A stretch of 49,500 nucleotides of DNA from Cristatella mucedo (GCA_009760855.2 WPIO01000032.1:196501-246000), one strand, 5' to 3'; counted from the first letter of the stretch, positions 11,520-23,060 are shown. A program made the numbers and translations. The notes: generated by a model not told the origin, from the sequence alone.

Positions 11520-11613
<94 letters not shown>
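11520..11613. repeat. (TA)n then (TG)n microsatellite, upstream of SLC27A exon 1
   Basis: About 77 bases of TA followed by a short TG run. It lies about 130 bases upstream of the SLC27A start codon, so it sits in or near the 5'UTR or core promoter. No TATA element separate from the repeat can be singled out. Confidence 0.95.
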
Positions 11614-11699
11614 AAAAGATGTAAAAAAAAACTCTTAAAACTGTCTACAAACTTTTGTGAGCATTATTTACTATTCTTCATGTATATTTTTCCTAATTA

Positions 11700-12575
11700 G
11701 TATATACGATGTTTACAAAGTCGCAGGTGATCGGACGTCTTCCATCCGCCTCCGAGGTGGCTTGCAGAACGACCGCAAAGCCGCCTTCACCCGAAGAGAG
11801 TTTCTTTCGAACCGCCGCGAGATGCCTATAATGCCTGCGATCTCATCACTGACACAGAGCTCCCGAAAGAGATCCCTCCGGTTGATCCAGGGTGCGCCAA
11901 GAACATGGAGGCACCGTTTGTAGGCAGCGTTTATTTGTTGAATGTCATGACCGGGAGCGCCCAGAACTAAATAGTACGGCTTCTGTTCTTCGCCCTTGAG
12001 CCAGAAAGCCGTTCGCGATGCCTGAGAGATAAGTGACCGTGGGGTCTTCTCGAGTGCATCTTCGTTGTTGTCAAACAGAGGTCATGTCTACGTCATCCAC
12101 CAGGTCATGCATAGTTTGTTGACACTACTCTCAGTGCACTTGTCAATGGTTGCCGTCTGCTGCCCGTGATCCGCCAAAGTTCAACCAGACAGTTAAGCAC
12201 AAGGTAATGCCTGGCCCTGATCATCGGCATCACCGCACAGCATTGGCAGAGCACGTGAGGTAGATTTTCCTCGTGCTCTGGGTAGAGTTGCCAATCAGCT
12301 GATGAGCCGAATGAAAGCAATGACCCAATGCAAGTGTTGCACCTGCTGGAACGCCTGGCACTGACACGCGTAGCCGTCTCACCACAGTCGGCTGGTGTCC
12401 CTGGAATTCCGCCTCGCGGACGTGCATCTGTGCCTCCTCCCTCCAGACGCCAGAACGGTGAGGTCTGTCTTGAGAACTCGAGTATAAAAGGCAAGTGGAT
12501 GGTCAAGACTTGTCGGCAGCGCACAGCATCGCTTTCGTTTTGAATATATTTCATCGCTTTCGTCTCGTAGCACAT
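11700..12575 (-). mobile_element. LINE ORF C-terminal remnant
   Basis: On the minus strand, HEENLPHVLCQCCAVMPMIR followed by ARHYLVLNCLVE (about 12180-12290) resembles the C-terminal Cys/His motif of several non-LTR retrotransposon proteins (ETLxHVLxxC...IRxRHxxI...LV). Further along (about 11790-11920) is KRCLHVLGAPWINRRDLFRE, which resembles another LINE C-terminal stretch. Frameshifts and stops separate the two, and they may come from one element or two. The clade is uncertain. No RT core is visible. Confidence 0.5.
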
Positions 12576-12949
12576 GCAACAAGCTCAATCTCGCTATCTA
12601 CGGATGAAGCATCAAACTTTGAAATTCTTCAAGCCGAGGCTGCTTGCGAAGAAGTTGCTGTGGGTTTTTATTGCCCCTTTTCACCCTGGCCTCTCCAGCA
12701 GCCCGCCTTGACAGGCACCGCAGGCACGTGACCAGCACCAGTTTAGAGAGGTCGAATTCGTGTTTGCACCATCCTGGTGGCTGGCAGAGGATTAATTGCT
12801 TAAGATAACAATAGCAGCACAGCTCACACTTTCTTAGGCATTTCCGAGCGGCTGCCCAGGGAGACAATGCACAATGCTCACTCGGGATAGTGTCACCATC
12901 CTGCAGCTGACTGCTCATCCGTGTGAGAATATCTGCTTCACCTCTGCTG

Positions 12950-15264
12950 CTCAGTTCTCCCTCCGATCTGTCATCATTGGTAGATAGCTACAACACGACT
13001 CTAGCTGACACACTCGACGAGTTTGCACCTCTGACAAAGCTCACTGTGTGGGGGGTGCCCAGATGGCCTGTGGTTTACCACAGACATTAAACTAGCCAGG
13101 TCTACTAAGCGAAAGCTTGAAAAATCATTCAAAAGATCTGGACTGACTGTCCATCGACAAGTATATGAAGACTGCTGTAGGTCGTACCAATCGATCCTAG
13201 CAAAGGCCAAGTCTAGCTTCTATAGAAACATTGTTGAATCACAGATGCACAATCCAAAAATGCTGATATCGACGATCAACCATTTCCTCAACCGCTCCCA
13301 GATTAGCTCCTTACCTGATGATCCTTGTGATGATCTAGCCGATCGCTTCTCTCGATTCTTTGAGCTGAAGATAGACAAGATCAGGGAATCCATCCCTGTG
13401 ATGACAACATCCCCACTAGAATGCTGTTCCCAGATTCCTGGCTGCACCTCAATGTCTGCATTTAAGCAGGCCACTAGTGATCTAGTCCTAAAGTTCGTAT
13501 CCCAATCAAAGAAGACAACAAGTCCTCTGGACCCTATTCCCACTGTCCTGCTCCTACGTTGCATTGATCTGCTGCTGCCATGCATAACTAACATCATTAA
13601 TATGTCATTAGCCTCAGGTCATGTCCAAGCACCTTTCAAAAAAGCTGTACTCAGGCCACTTCTCAACAAAGCTACACTAGACCAAGAAAACTTAAGCAAC
13701 TACCGCCCAGTTTCCCTTCTACCATTCCTATCAAAGACACTGGAACGGGTCGTGGCGGACCAGCTGAACTCATATATTGAAACTTGAAACCTTGCTAGTA
13801 AGTTCCAGTTGGGCTTTAGAGCTAATCACCCCACAGAGTCAGCATTGCTTAGGGTGTACAACGACCTACTTAGGAATTCAGGCATAGGTAGAGTGTCTCT
13901 GCTTGTTTCGCTCGATCTTTCGGCAGCTTTTGATACTATTGATCACAAAGTTCTTCTAGAGTGCCTCTCATCTCGCCTGGGCATCACTGACACTGCTCTG
14001 CAGTGGTTCAGGTCCTATCTCAGTGGGAGACTCCAGAGTATTGACGTGAGTGGACAAAGATCATCCGAGGTACCTCTGAAATATAGGGTACCTCAGGTCT
14101 CTGTGCTAGGTCCGGTTCTTTTCACGGTTTATACTCTGCCTCTTGCTGATGTGATTTCCAAGCACAATCTACGCTTTCACTTCTATGCGGATGGCATTCA
14201 GTTGTACCTTTGCTTTGATCCCTCCCAGCCTTCGAGCACCTCAAATTCTCTCAACTCACTTGCTGCATGCATTGATGACATCCGCACATGGATGGCAGCA
14301 AATTTTCCATAACTAAACGATGATAAAACTAACTTACTAGTTATGGGCAAACCCAGTGTGATTCACAAATTGGAAAGGCTGACGCTAAAAATTGTCTCTG
14401 CCAGCATATCTCCTGTTGAATCAGCTCGAAACCTAGGTGTCATATTCCAAAGCGACCTCTCGTTTAGACGACCACATCAGCTCCACAGTCTATTCTGCCT
14501 ATTTGCAGCTTCATAGCATTGCTAAAATTCGGGCTTGTTTAGATAAGGATTCCACGTCCAAGTTGGTCCATGCATTCGTGATATCCCGTCTCGACTTCTT
14601 CAACTCACTGCTTTCTGGCTTGCCGGCATGTGCGATCAGGCGGTTGCAGGTGGTGCAAAACTTCGCAGCTAGGCTCGTCTGTCGTGAGTGTCGCAGTTGC
14701 CACATCACACCACTTCTCGCCGACCTGCACTGGCTGCCAGTCAAGCAACGGATTGACTTCAAGGTTCTGTCGCTCACTTTTAGGTCACTTCATTCTTTGG
14801 CTCCAGCCTATCTCTCAGATATACTCCCCCATCAGGCCAAGCATCGTACCACCCACTTTCCGGAATCCAACAGTTTACCAATACCCCGTACAAACGTCAA
14901 ATCCTTTGGAGACCATGCATTTAGTTCGTATGCTCCCAAAGCCTGGGACTCACTCCCGACTTCCGTCACGACATCCCCTGACTTGACCACGTTTAAAAAG
15001 AAATTGAAAACGCACCTATTTATGGCAGCATTTAGTGGCTCCCTGCGATTCGTCCTGTATGTGCTTATTCGTGCTGACATTGTTGCACGCTGCCAATATC
15101 TACACTCGCATGCTGACCCTGTGCATGTCACCCCTAACCATGTTATTCATTTTGTTTGTTTATCAAACATGATATTACTCACCATTCAATTGCATTTCCT
15201 TTTGCAGCAAATGTAAAGCACCTAGAGAGAGAGATTGAGTTCTCTGAGGATGCTTTATCACGTG

Positions 15265-15297
<33 letters not shown>
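12950..15297 (+). mobile_element. F1 L2-like LINE, longest copy, non-functional
   Basis: This is a 5'-truncated element lacking the endonuclease. It begins with a pre-RT segment (LVDSYNTTLADTLDEFAPL), with frameshifts. The RT core includes SPLDPIPTVLL, NYRPVSLLPFLSKTLERVV, GFRANHPTESALLRVYNDLL, LLVSLDLSAAFDTIDHKVLL and WFRSYLSGRLQSIDV. The thumb and C-terminus follow. Damage: stop TGA at about 13785; catalytic YADD changed to YADG (14184-14195); RVPQVS in place of the usual GVPQGS; stop before LNDDKT at about 14311; one extra T near 14462; and the family stop after FSGSL mutated, so the frame runs to 15216. The 3'UTR, a variant stem-loop (15212-15260) and (ATT)n close the element. An L2/CR1-group assignment is inferred from motifs. 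Confidence 0.93.
13245..14312 (+). pseudogene. Reverse transcriptase domain of F1 LINE, degenerate
   Basis: Two open stretches (13245-13787 and 13809-14312) in one frame are separated by a stop codon. Together they cover RT fingers and palm. RT copies LINE RNA into DNA at the nicked target. The palm motif A (SLDLSAAFD) is intact but motif C is YADG: the second catalytic Asp is lost, so this copy cannot polymerise. Motif B region GVPQGS is RVPQVS. A homologous C-terminal ORF continues in another frame at 14437-15216 after a 1-nt insertion. Confidence 0.92.
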
Positions 15298-15407
15298 CTG
15301 AGACATAAGCACCCATGTACCGTGCAACTGGGTCGAGACAGAAACAAGCCACAGTGGAAACGGGATCCGAAGAGCTTATCATCCTGCAGGCCTGGGTAGC
15401 TCACACG

Positions 15408-15537
15408 AAAATAATAATGACGATAAAACATTCCTATAGCAGCACCCTCAGAGAACTCGATCTCTTCCTAAGCACTTTAGATATGCTGTAAAGGAAGTTG
15501 GATCCTGTAGTTAGTGGTAGCATGCACAATGTAAACA
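15408..15537 (-). mobile_element. F1 LINE 3' end fragment
   Basis: An (AAT)n-like start, then GCACCCTCAGAGAACTCGAT, which matches the antisense 3' stem-loop of the F1 family, then a short 3'UTR piece. It lies about 110 bases from the (ATT)n of the plus-strand copy, tail to tail. Confidence 0.75.
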
Positions 15538-15719
15538 AGCATCCGTGCATTGTTTTAGAGCTTCACTCACTCTAGCATTCTAGTCTGCCAGCTGTCGTTG
15601 GAGCTAACGAGAACTGGGCAGACGAGCTACAAGCAAAGTAGCATGCATCCATGCAGAGCTGCTTCACCTTCTCCTTAAGGCTAAGCAGCTGGGCTGATCC
15701 TATTCTGGTCCAGCACTAG

Positions 15720-16455
15720 TAGTTGTACTTTGGCAGGAGAACGTCCACAGGGCATCCAGCTTCTACCAGGGCACGAGGAGAGGGGTATTCACAGCCTGCC
15801 TGTCCTTCGAAAGGCATCGGCAGGCCTTCTCAATATCGGCCGAAGGTAGCCGAAACCCTGCCGTGAGCCTGGGTAGGTACCGAGTGGCCATCAACCAACT
15901 GGGGCACGTTACTGCTTTCCAGCGGTAGAGAATCTGACGACTTGGCATCCACTTGGCTTGTCTGCCGAGCAGCACTTCTCAGGACTGGTGTGCAGGTCCA
16001 TGGTGAAAGCCACTTCCTCCGTGGCTAGGACGAGCTACTGAAGTCCATAACGCCGAGAAGATGGCCATGTCGTCACAAGTTGCCCGTCTGGAAGCCAGAG
16101 GCATTGTGGAGCAGAGAGGATTGGATGGTGGTGGGCTCCGTGGCCACGTCGAAGAGAGTGTGTGAAAGCGAATCGTGCCTGATTCACCATGCCTGACACA
16201 CGCCAGCGAAGGGACCAGTACCAGGTTTTGATCGATGGACATGTTATGCAGCATGATTATCGTGTAAGCATACAGCCACTCAATGAAACCAAAGATGTCC
16301 TCTCCAGCACCCACTTCACGTAAGGCTTGCAAGCTAAGGTAGCGGTTAAGGTGGTCGCCCCGACTAAGGTCTGGCTGAGGTCGTGGGCTCGAGCCCTGAG
16401 GCATATGTGAAGCGCCTGAATAGAGATTTAGTTCTCTTGGGGCGCTATACAAATG

Positions 16456-16513
<58 letters not shown>

Positions 16514-17000
16514 GATGCTTACACAGCGAATACTGGTAATTGCATCTCGAAGTTCGAGGAGTCCGGCTTACAAATAGCGAACAATTGTTCGATGGGTTGT
16601 CTTTCGCGATAACGAAGACTGCCTCAACAAGAAATGCCTACTCGAGACTGCCCTCGATGCCAGGCGGAAAGTCATTCTGCTAACCAGACAGCCGGCTATC
16701 TCCCCAAATGTACCCAACCAGCTTCAAGGATAGGGCAGAAGACAGCAATTTAATCGGAGTCGGCAGCAAAGTAACCGGCTTGAAGTTGCCCGGTATCAAG
16801 ACGTCACTCTTTATATGGAGCAAGGATGGTCAACTCAATATGCCATGACCGAGATAACAAAGTGTAGACATACATTAAGTACCGCGGCATGCAACCTGAG
16901 GGTATTCACATCCTCGACAGGCGATCGATAACTATCAATTGTAACTAATTTTGAAATTTTGCCGTAAGCCTTTGGGACAATCCCCATATACAGATAGCTC
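15720..17000 (-). mobile_element. Tx1/L1-like LINE reverse transcriptase remnant, split by a SINE
   Basis: On the minus strand, in order: GNFKPVTLLPTPIKLLSSAL (RT finger region, about 16735-16800); a frame-damaged stretch; YLSLQALREVGAGEDIFGFI then EWLY (about 16260-16345); and MSIDQNLVLVPSLACVRHGE, where families have a GVRQGCPLSP-type motif. The order fits a LINE RT of the L1/Tx1 type, unlike the F1/F2 elements. The reading continues across 16335/16512 if the SINE is ignored. No YADD is visible. The 15720-15975 part is not recognised. Confidence 0.65.
16335..16512 (+). mobile_element. SINE with tRNA-like head and L2-type LINE tail, with 8-bp target-site duplication
   Basis: The head has an A-box-like TAGCGGTTAAGGTGG and a B-box-like GTGGGCTCGAGCCC (16383-16396). 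From AAGCGCC at about 16410 the sequence becomes an L2-type 3' hairpin: AAGCGCCTGAATAGAGATTT, then AGTTCTCTTGGGGCGCTATAC, ending in a (TA)n run of about 48 bases. The 8-mer TAAGGTAG occurs at 16335-16342 and at 16505-16512, the two junctions with the minus-strand LINE RT. The 5' duplication overlaps the A-box by three bases, so the exact edge is ambiguous. Confidence 0.75.
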
Positions 17001-18956
17001 AATGACCAACAAAAGACGGTGAGTGTGTAGGATTAGATACAAATGCCCGATGCTGTTGCTAGCTAGCCACAAATAGTTAATAAAAGGAACCTGCTTTTCA
17101 CCCTGCAGGCTGCGAAAAGCTCCAAACCGACAGAGCTGGTTCCCCTGACTCGGCTAACCTCATAGACAGCACATTTCTTAACACCGCTTGACCAATGCAC
17201 TTATCTCTGTAGTGAGAAAATCGGCGGCTCTACTTGTTTCGAGTCTTAACAGCGGCTTCTCTTTTAGATTCAAGCAAATATGAAATGGAAGTAATTCGCC
17301 ACGGAGTTTAACTTTATTGTCACGCATGGTTTTAATAGGTGAATGCTGTGATAGTACGAAAGCTCCCCGAGAAGCACAAAATTACCTTCAGCACTTCTGT
17401 GAACCGCTGTAAAGCAAGATTACAGGAACTTGCATATTCCCAACTAATATTTCTGCATTGCATCCTTTGCGTTCATCCCTGGTTAGAGAGCAGAATGAAG
17501 AATCTAACAGTAAGCAGTTCGCACCGTCCTGAGCGGAGTAGTAAACTAAAGAAGAGCGATGCATCAATTACTCATATATAGCAGGTATTAGCCGATCACG
17601 AGTTGTAATGCGGAAAAGGTACTGCCAAACTGTCCTAATCATGAAGGTATAGCCGACTGGCGATGTACGTGAAGCGTTATTTGGCCGATGCTGGAGTTTT
17701 GGTGGGCCGGCTTTAAACGCAGCGCCTTCGGCTACTCTTGCGAAACACATCTACGTTGGCTGAATATGCATCACAGCCGCTGCAGATTGAGCTTGGCCCA
17801 GCGACTTCGTCCAGGCCTGCAGTGCATCACCGTACGATCCCCAGGATCGACCAGCCCCACATTGGAAATATCAGCTGATTGGGCGAACTGGACAAATTGG
17901 AATTGCAACGGAGCAGCTCTCAGGCTAGCCGCGATATTAGCCCTTGCCTTAGTGTAGTTACCGTCTAAAGTGAAGGACTAGACTAGTCGGCGAGACCAGC
18001 AGTGAGTCATTCATTGAGACTAATGCTCCCATACATGACAACTCTGCTATTGTGATTACCCAGCCGCAAGTTTGCGACGTTTCAGAAAAAGTAGCCTTCG
18101 TCATAAACTACTATGCTTTGGAAGTGTGCGCTTCGCGCCTCCATTTGACGTGAGTGTTCGGATCGAGCTGCATCTAGTTACCTCGCCCAAGCCCGCGACG
18201 CGATATTGATCTATCTTGACTGTTCGGTCTCGTGTTCGATTTACAGCGGGTGCTGAGTGACTGAGCTGAAATCTTCGGAGAGCACTTAGAATATCCCAGG
18301 AGACTCGGAGGCCTCTGATGGTCAAGGCTGACCGAAAAGCTTAATCAATCCTCAAAATTTTTCATAGCGTAACGGCTGTCTCAGCCGATGACATTCGACG
18401 GCTATTCTATTTGTATACTTTGTATACTTTTTACTTTATTTATTTATTTTTTTTACTTTATTTATTTATTTATTTACTTTATTTATTTTTTTACTTTATT
18501 TGTATACACCCGGTATGTTCTGCAGGAACGCATCGTGGCCTCTTCCTTCGACTCGCATTTGTATTTGTCGTACTCGCTGTATTTAAGCCGGCAATTGCTC
18601 TCCATCACTGATTGGCCAATGCATTTGTGACATCACTGCATCTCACGTAATGTGATGGAAATAAATGACGAACTTTTTTATTTCGGCGTTCTCGCTAGTG
18701 CTGCTAGGGGCTACTTTTCGACGCGGCTGCTACCGTTGCGTGACGAACTTTGTGGGCGCAATGTCTGCCTGTATTGAATGCGGTGCGCCGCTGCCGGAGT
18801 CGTTGGAGTCAACACAATTAGAGTCCCACGTACGGAATGTTTTGTTTGCATTCACACGCGTAGCCCTGCCGTTTCACTGGTCGACGATTTCCTGATGCCG
18901 CTAGTACTACTCGTGGCCCTAAGTCGTCGCCTAGCGAAGGCAAGGACTGTCGGACA
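17001..18956. other. Unassigned stretch with (TTTA)n
   Basis: No recognised gene. A TTTA-rich microsatellite lies at about 18420-18505. A short plus frame at 18760-18895 (MSACIECGAPLPESLES...) has an ATG preceded by GCGCA but no family match, and could be a transposon or host first exon. A B-box-like GTGTTCGATT at about 18231 lacks an A-box partner. Confidence 0.4.
18420..18505. repeat. (TTTA)n low-complexity tract
   Basis: Imperfect TTTA/TTTT units over about 85 bases. The Phe/Leu/Tyr-rich frames across it are artefacts. Confidence 0.9.
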
Positions 18957-19106
18957 TAATAATAATAATAACGCACTTGATAAAGCATCCTCAGAGAGCT
19001 CAATCTCTTTCTAGGTGCTTTACATTTGCTGCAAAGGGAAATGCAATTGAATGGTGAGTAATATCATGCTTGATAAACAGCATGAATAACATGGTTAGGG
19101 GACATG
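18957..19106 (-). mobile_element. F1 LINE 3' end fragment
   Basis: (AAT)n, then the antisense stem-loop (TCAGAGAGCTCAATCTCTTT then CTAGG), then 3'UTR up to AACATGGTTAGGGG. Only about 150 bases were inserted, a severe 5' truncation. Confidence 0.9.
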
Positions 19107-20047
19107 TCGTAGCCGACGAGAAGGAGGCTGTAATAGTAGAAGTTTCTGGCGACGTTGAATAATGGGTTATGGAGGAGCACTTGACAACCCTGGCTGCTGA
19201 GTCGGCTAGATCGATCCAGAAAAAAACGGACGCCTCGAATCGGTCGGCTCGATAATTGCTTAGCCTTCTGCATAGTACTGACAAGCCAGCACGAAAAAAA
19301 AGTGCGTGTAGCGTGCAGTAGGAGGATGGATCGTATCTACTCTTTGCCAGCGCGTCGAAGAAATGGGGGTTTAGTGTTTCTCCGCTAGTGCGAGGGATGT
19401 GGCGAGGATTGACGCTTAATATTACTGCACTTTGTGGAGAAAAGGTCTAGTGTTCAAGCACTTAGAAGGTTTACGTATCAGATGGATTAGGTCTAATCGG
19501 CTTGACCGGCCACAACGGGAAGTTCACCCATTTTGTACCCGGAAATTGGAAGAGGCATCTAGCCGAGTTAACAAGCTTACCAAAGTTGGCCGTTGTGGGA
19601 GATTTTGGTAGAAATTTTAGCGAGACGCTTGCCGATTGCAGGTATGGCGTTCGCAAGCAATGAAGTCAAAGGGGAATGGGATTCATAGTAGCAAATTGAA
19701 AATGTGGCACATTAGACTTAAACGTGAACTTCCAAAAGCTCGTGCAGGACAAACATCGAGCGGCAGATATTCGATCAGAAAACTTGGAGCTGGCGAGAGT
19801 AATAGCTTTTCTTTCTAAATAAGAGCTTAAAAGGCTTTACAGGCAAAGTGACTGGATTTAGCCAGCCCATACTGTGGGTCCCAAGAGCTGTGGAAGTGAT
19901 TCATGGGTCCAGTCGGTAAAGGTGAGACCTAGGATGATTTGTTCTGAGCCAGGAGCAGGAAGTCAGCATAAGCCCTCTCTTCCAACCGAGTCAAGGAAGC
20001 TAGTTGCCACATGAGTGATATACTAATAAATTACATATATATATATG

Positions 20048-20079
<32 letters not shown>

Positions 20080-20234
20080 AGCTGAACGGCTACACCAGTT
20101 TCAGCTTCCCATGCCTTCAGGTCCTCTACGGACAATAAAATTAGCTGTTCCATTCTTACATAACTGACCGTTGGCAACAGATCCTTTAACTCTGCAGGTC
20201 CTATACTGGAGAACTCACTTCCACAATTCTTACG
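19107..20234. other. Unassigned stretch with (TA)n
   Basis: No gene recognised. A (TA)n microsatellite occupies about 20034-20080. The sequence 19440-19830 has short open frames without family resemblance. Confidence 0.5.
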
Positions 20235-20425
20235 AAATGACATCTACTCTGCTGCTGCCGACTATGGCACATAATTTCTAGCTGTCCTGAGCTACTACTT
20301 CCGCGCTACTCACTATCTCAACTGCTCTCCTGACTCTGCCATGCTTCTTGTTTTCTCTTTGTTGCGTGAGTTGAAGTTTGTCGGCTACAGAATGCGTACT
20401 AAAAGCTGCTTAAGCTTTCGAGAGA
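20235..20425 (+). repeat. Family B repeat, partial
   Basis: Reads GCTGCTGCCGACTATGGCAC, CTCTCCTGACTCTGCCATGC and CTTTGTTGCGTGAG in the same order as the 30124 copy. It is truncated before the GTGCGCTATAC end. Confidence 0.8.
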
Positions 20426-21379
20426 AAATAAAATAAAAGAGTTGAAGAAAGAGCAATAGAAAGTGCTAGATAAGAGGGCGACACGAAATCCTGGATGAGA
20501 GAGCGACGCAGAGTACTGGATGACACTTGACAATGGCTAAGGTTTGACGTGCTGTCATGCCAAGCTTACGAGCAGCTTACGGAATGCAAGATGTCCCCAA
20601 GTGCCTGTACGAGCGCTAGAGGACACCATAAAGATGTGGGACCCAAGGAGACTGGTACACTTACTAGTAGTAAGGCCGAATGCTACCGCGTCATCATAGA
20701 TGACGTTCAACTATGTATACATCCTTAGTTTCGACGACTTACTCGACCACCTAAGGTAGATGACTCGACGCTGTGGGTAGATGGGCATCATCTTGACCTA
20801 TAATTCAGTGGAGCAGATAGTAGCTGTATGAGAAATATTAGCACTGTATTTTCGACCGCTTGATGAGAGTAATTGATGCGGTATAAACCATAATCAAGAT
20901 AGTTGAGCGTGGCTAAATAATGCAGAACGATAGGGTCGCTGATTTGGTACCAGGGTTGATGGTGTGGCATAGTTTAGTAAATACAATTCAAAAGATAGTT
21001 CCAGCAGTTGTAGGTGAAAATACTTCCGATGAGCGGTTGAATCTTAGAGCAGGACGAGTCCTAGGAACATAGGCCAAGGCATAACATGAGGCGGATGTTG
21101 CCACTGACACAAATGAATACGACTTATCAAATTAAAGTTAAAACTGTGATAGCTACCTTGTACCTTCACCAAAACTAATACAACTTTCTTGACTCGATTT
21201 GCCTGCTAGCGTATGCTTTTTTTGCATAACTTCTGCAGCAGAGCTATTTTGTAGCAATTTTTGACAACGGGAGGAAGCGCCATGCATAGCATTGTCCCCG
21301 GGCGCTGAAAGGTCTCACTACCCCTCTGTGTAGGACTTAAACAATTTTCAACGTCGCAGTCTGGTGTAGAATCCTCTAG
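20426..21379. other. Unassigned stretch between family B and gypsy remnants
   Basis: Nothing recognised with confidence. It may be further decayed LTR-retrotransposon sequence, since pol pieces follow directly, but no motif supports that. Confidence 0.35.
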
Positions 21380-21395
21380 GGAACCGTGAATTTGG

Positions 21396-21700
21396 TTATG
21401 TTGATCGAGTCGAGCATAAGATCAATGCGGACCAATGTGTACATATTAAGTAGCGACATCGATGTGAAGTGCCGAAACGCCCGGAAAGAGCTTCACGTCT
21501 TGGGTGATTAAGGTAACCAATAGATCGCTGGAAAGCCATCCGAGAAAATTGGTGCTGCTCAATGGTGCATGCTAGAAGAACGATGGCACCACGAGATGCC
21601 TCGTTGGCATCCGTACAGATTGGAACATAAACGAGAACGACTCCCACCGAATTGCTGATGCTCTCGACCCACTGTCAGGCACTGACGTGTTTCCGACTTC
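21396..21700 (-). mobile_element. Ty3/gypsy RNase H-like remnant
   Basis: On the minus strand, CTDANEASRGAIVL then YLNHPRREALSGRFGTSHRC then CTHWSALI resembles the gypsy RNase H pattern: TDAS--GIGAVL, then RRELLA, then RTDHAAL. About one-third of the key positions are altered. It adjoins an opposite-strand RT piece, so the element is rearranged. No LTR or primer-binding site was identified. Confidence 0.5.
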
Positions 21701-21719
21701 ACATCTGAGAAGAATGGAT

Positions 21720-21905
21720 CCCAACTTTAGAAGAGGCAGTCGAAAACTGTCGTTTTTCTTACCGGCTTCTGGAGAGCATTCCTACGATTAAGGTTTACGC
21801 CCTTTGGTTTGTGCAACGCACCCGCCAACTTTGAGCACTTGATGGAGAGAGCGCTAAAAAATCTGCATTGGTTTAGCGATAATTTACCAGGGTAACGTCC
21901 TGGTT
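21720..21905 (+). mobile_element. Ty3/gypsy reverse transcriptase remnant
   Basis: On the plus strand at about 21788-21872, FTPFGLCNAPANFEHLMERA then LKNLHW is close to the gypsy RT motif (MPFGLCNAPATFQRLM). A stop and a frame change follow at the place where YLDD would be expected. It is a dead fragment of an LTR retrotransposon pol gene. Confidence 0.8.
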
Positions 21906-22499
21906 TTTGGTTAGTTTTCAAGATAGCAATCTAACAGGTGAGCAGAAGTGCGAGACCATCCATCTGAGACTGGCCAGGAAGGTTTCATCCAGCAAAGTAG
22001 CGGGAAGTGAACCACCTCACTGCTATGTAATTGCCTTGCCAACGCGACGTGTGAACGCGACGTGCCTCGCTTTCTGGGCTCGATCACTTACTACAGGTGC
22101 TTGCGAACCCTGCTCTCTTCGATAGCTCGCCCTCGAATGAATGCACAAGACGCAGCAGCAGGCGGTCATTGAGCGGTCGGCTGAAGCCGAGGCCACGTTC
22201 CAATAGTTCCTGAGGCGTGAGTAGCGACGGTGCCCGCCCCTCAAGTTGCTATCCAAAAGAGAATCGACACGCCCCTCAAGTTGCTATGTAGTCGATTCTC
22301 TATTGCCGGTCTACGATACTAGTAGTCGAGGCATTTACTGAGAGCTGGTTCTCTCAGCAACTGATCTGCCGGTCCAATGCGGTCTCTTATCTCTTGTAGA
22401 GATCGCAGGACGAGTGAAACCGGTCGCAGGCACGAGCTGGCTCGGAGCCTGCCCGGTAAGGGCGGAGCCATCAATTAAGGTAAGGAGTGCCAAGCCATA

Positions 22500-23050
22500 A
22501 CCTTCCTTGCGCACGGCAATCGATATGCGAGGCCTTTGGGTCGGGCTAAAGTGGGTCGACGTAGAGCTCGCCGGGCCCTCTCCGGCGTGCCCGCTACGGG
22601 CTCAGAACGCAGGACGACGCTCGCTCGGACCCGTCGGCGGACTCCGCCGATTCGCGAGCCCCCACCTACGGCTAGTCACTAGCCGACTCTCCGAGCGGTA
22701 AACTGCAACTGCAATGCCGATCGCCATGACCCGACTCATAGTAGACTGACTGGGCGCAAGGGTGCTTTAATCCACAACCCCCCCCCCCCGTGCTGATAGG
22801 CGGCCTGGAAGCGGCCGCGAGATCCAGGCACGCCCGTAGAAACGCCCTCCCCCCTGTTTGCCCTCCCCGGAAGCAGCCCCGGATGTACTGCGGTTGGCTA
22901 CCCGCTCGGGCGGCTTTTTTTCTGACGCGAGTGGGGCCGCTCGAGCGGCGGCTCGGCGCGGCTCGCACCTGCTCGCCGGTGTGCGCGGCGCGCAGGTACC
23001 TTCGGACGCACTGCACTAATTGCATCAATTTTCGAGTTTCAGGCTAAAAC
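22500..23050. other. GC- and CpG-rich stretch without recognised gene
   Basis: Strongly GC-rich, with runs such as GCGGCTCGGCGCGGCTCGCA and a C-run at about 22781-22791. Several frames are open on both strands, as expected from composition alone. No family match. It could be an orphan CpG island with a first exon; a possible acceptor-like GCGCGCAG occurs at about 22992. It ends at the (TGTAA)n of a family B fragment. Confidence 0.5.
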
Positions 23051-23060
23051 AAAAATAAAG

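Noticed and set aside
18170-18270. SINE head suggested by GTGTTCGATT
   Set aside because: No A-box at the right distance and no second copy in the window.
22672-23028. Coding frames in the GC-rich stretch at 22.5-23.0 kb
   Set aside because: Open on both strands with Arg/Ala/Pro bias and no motif; treated as composition.
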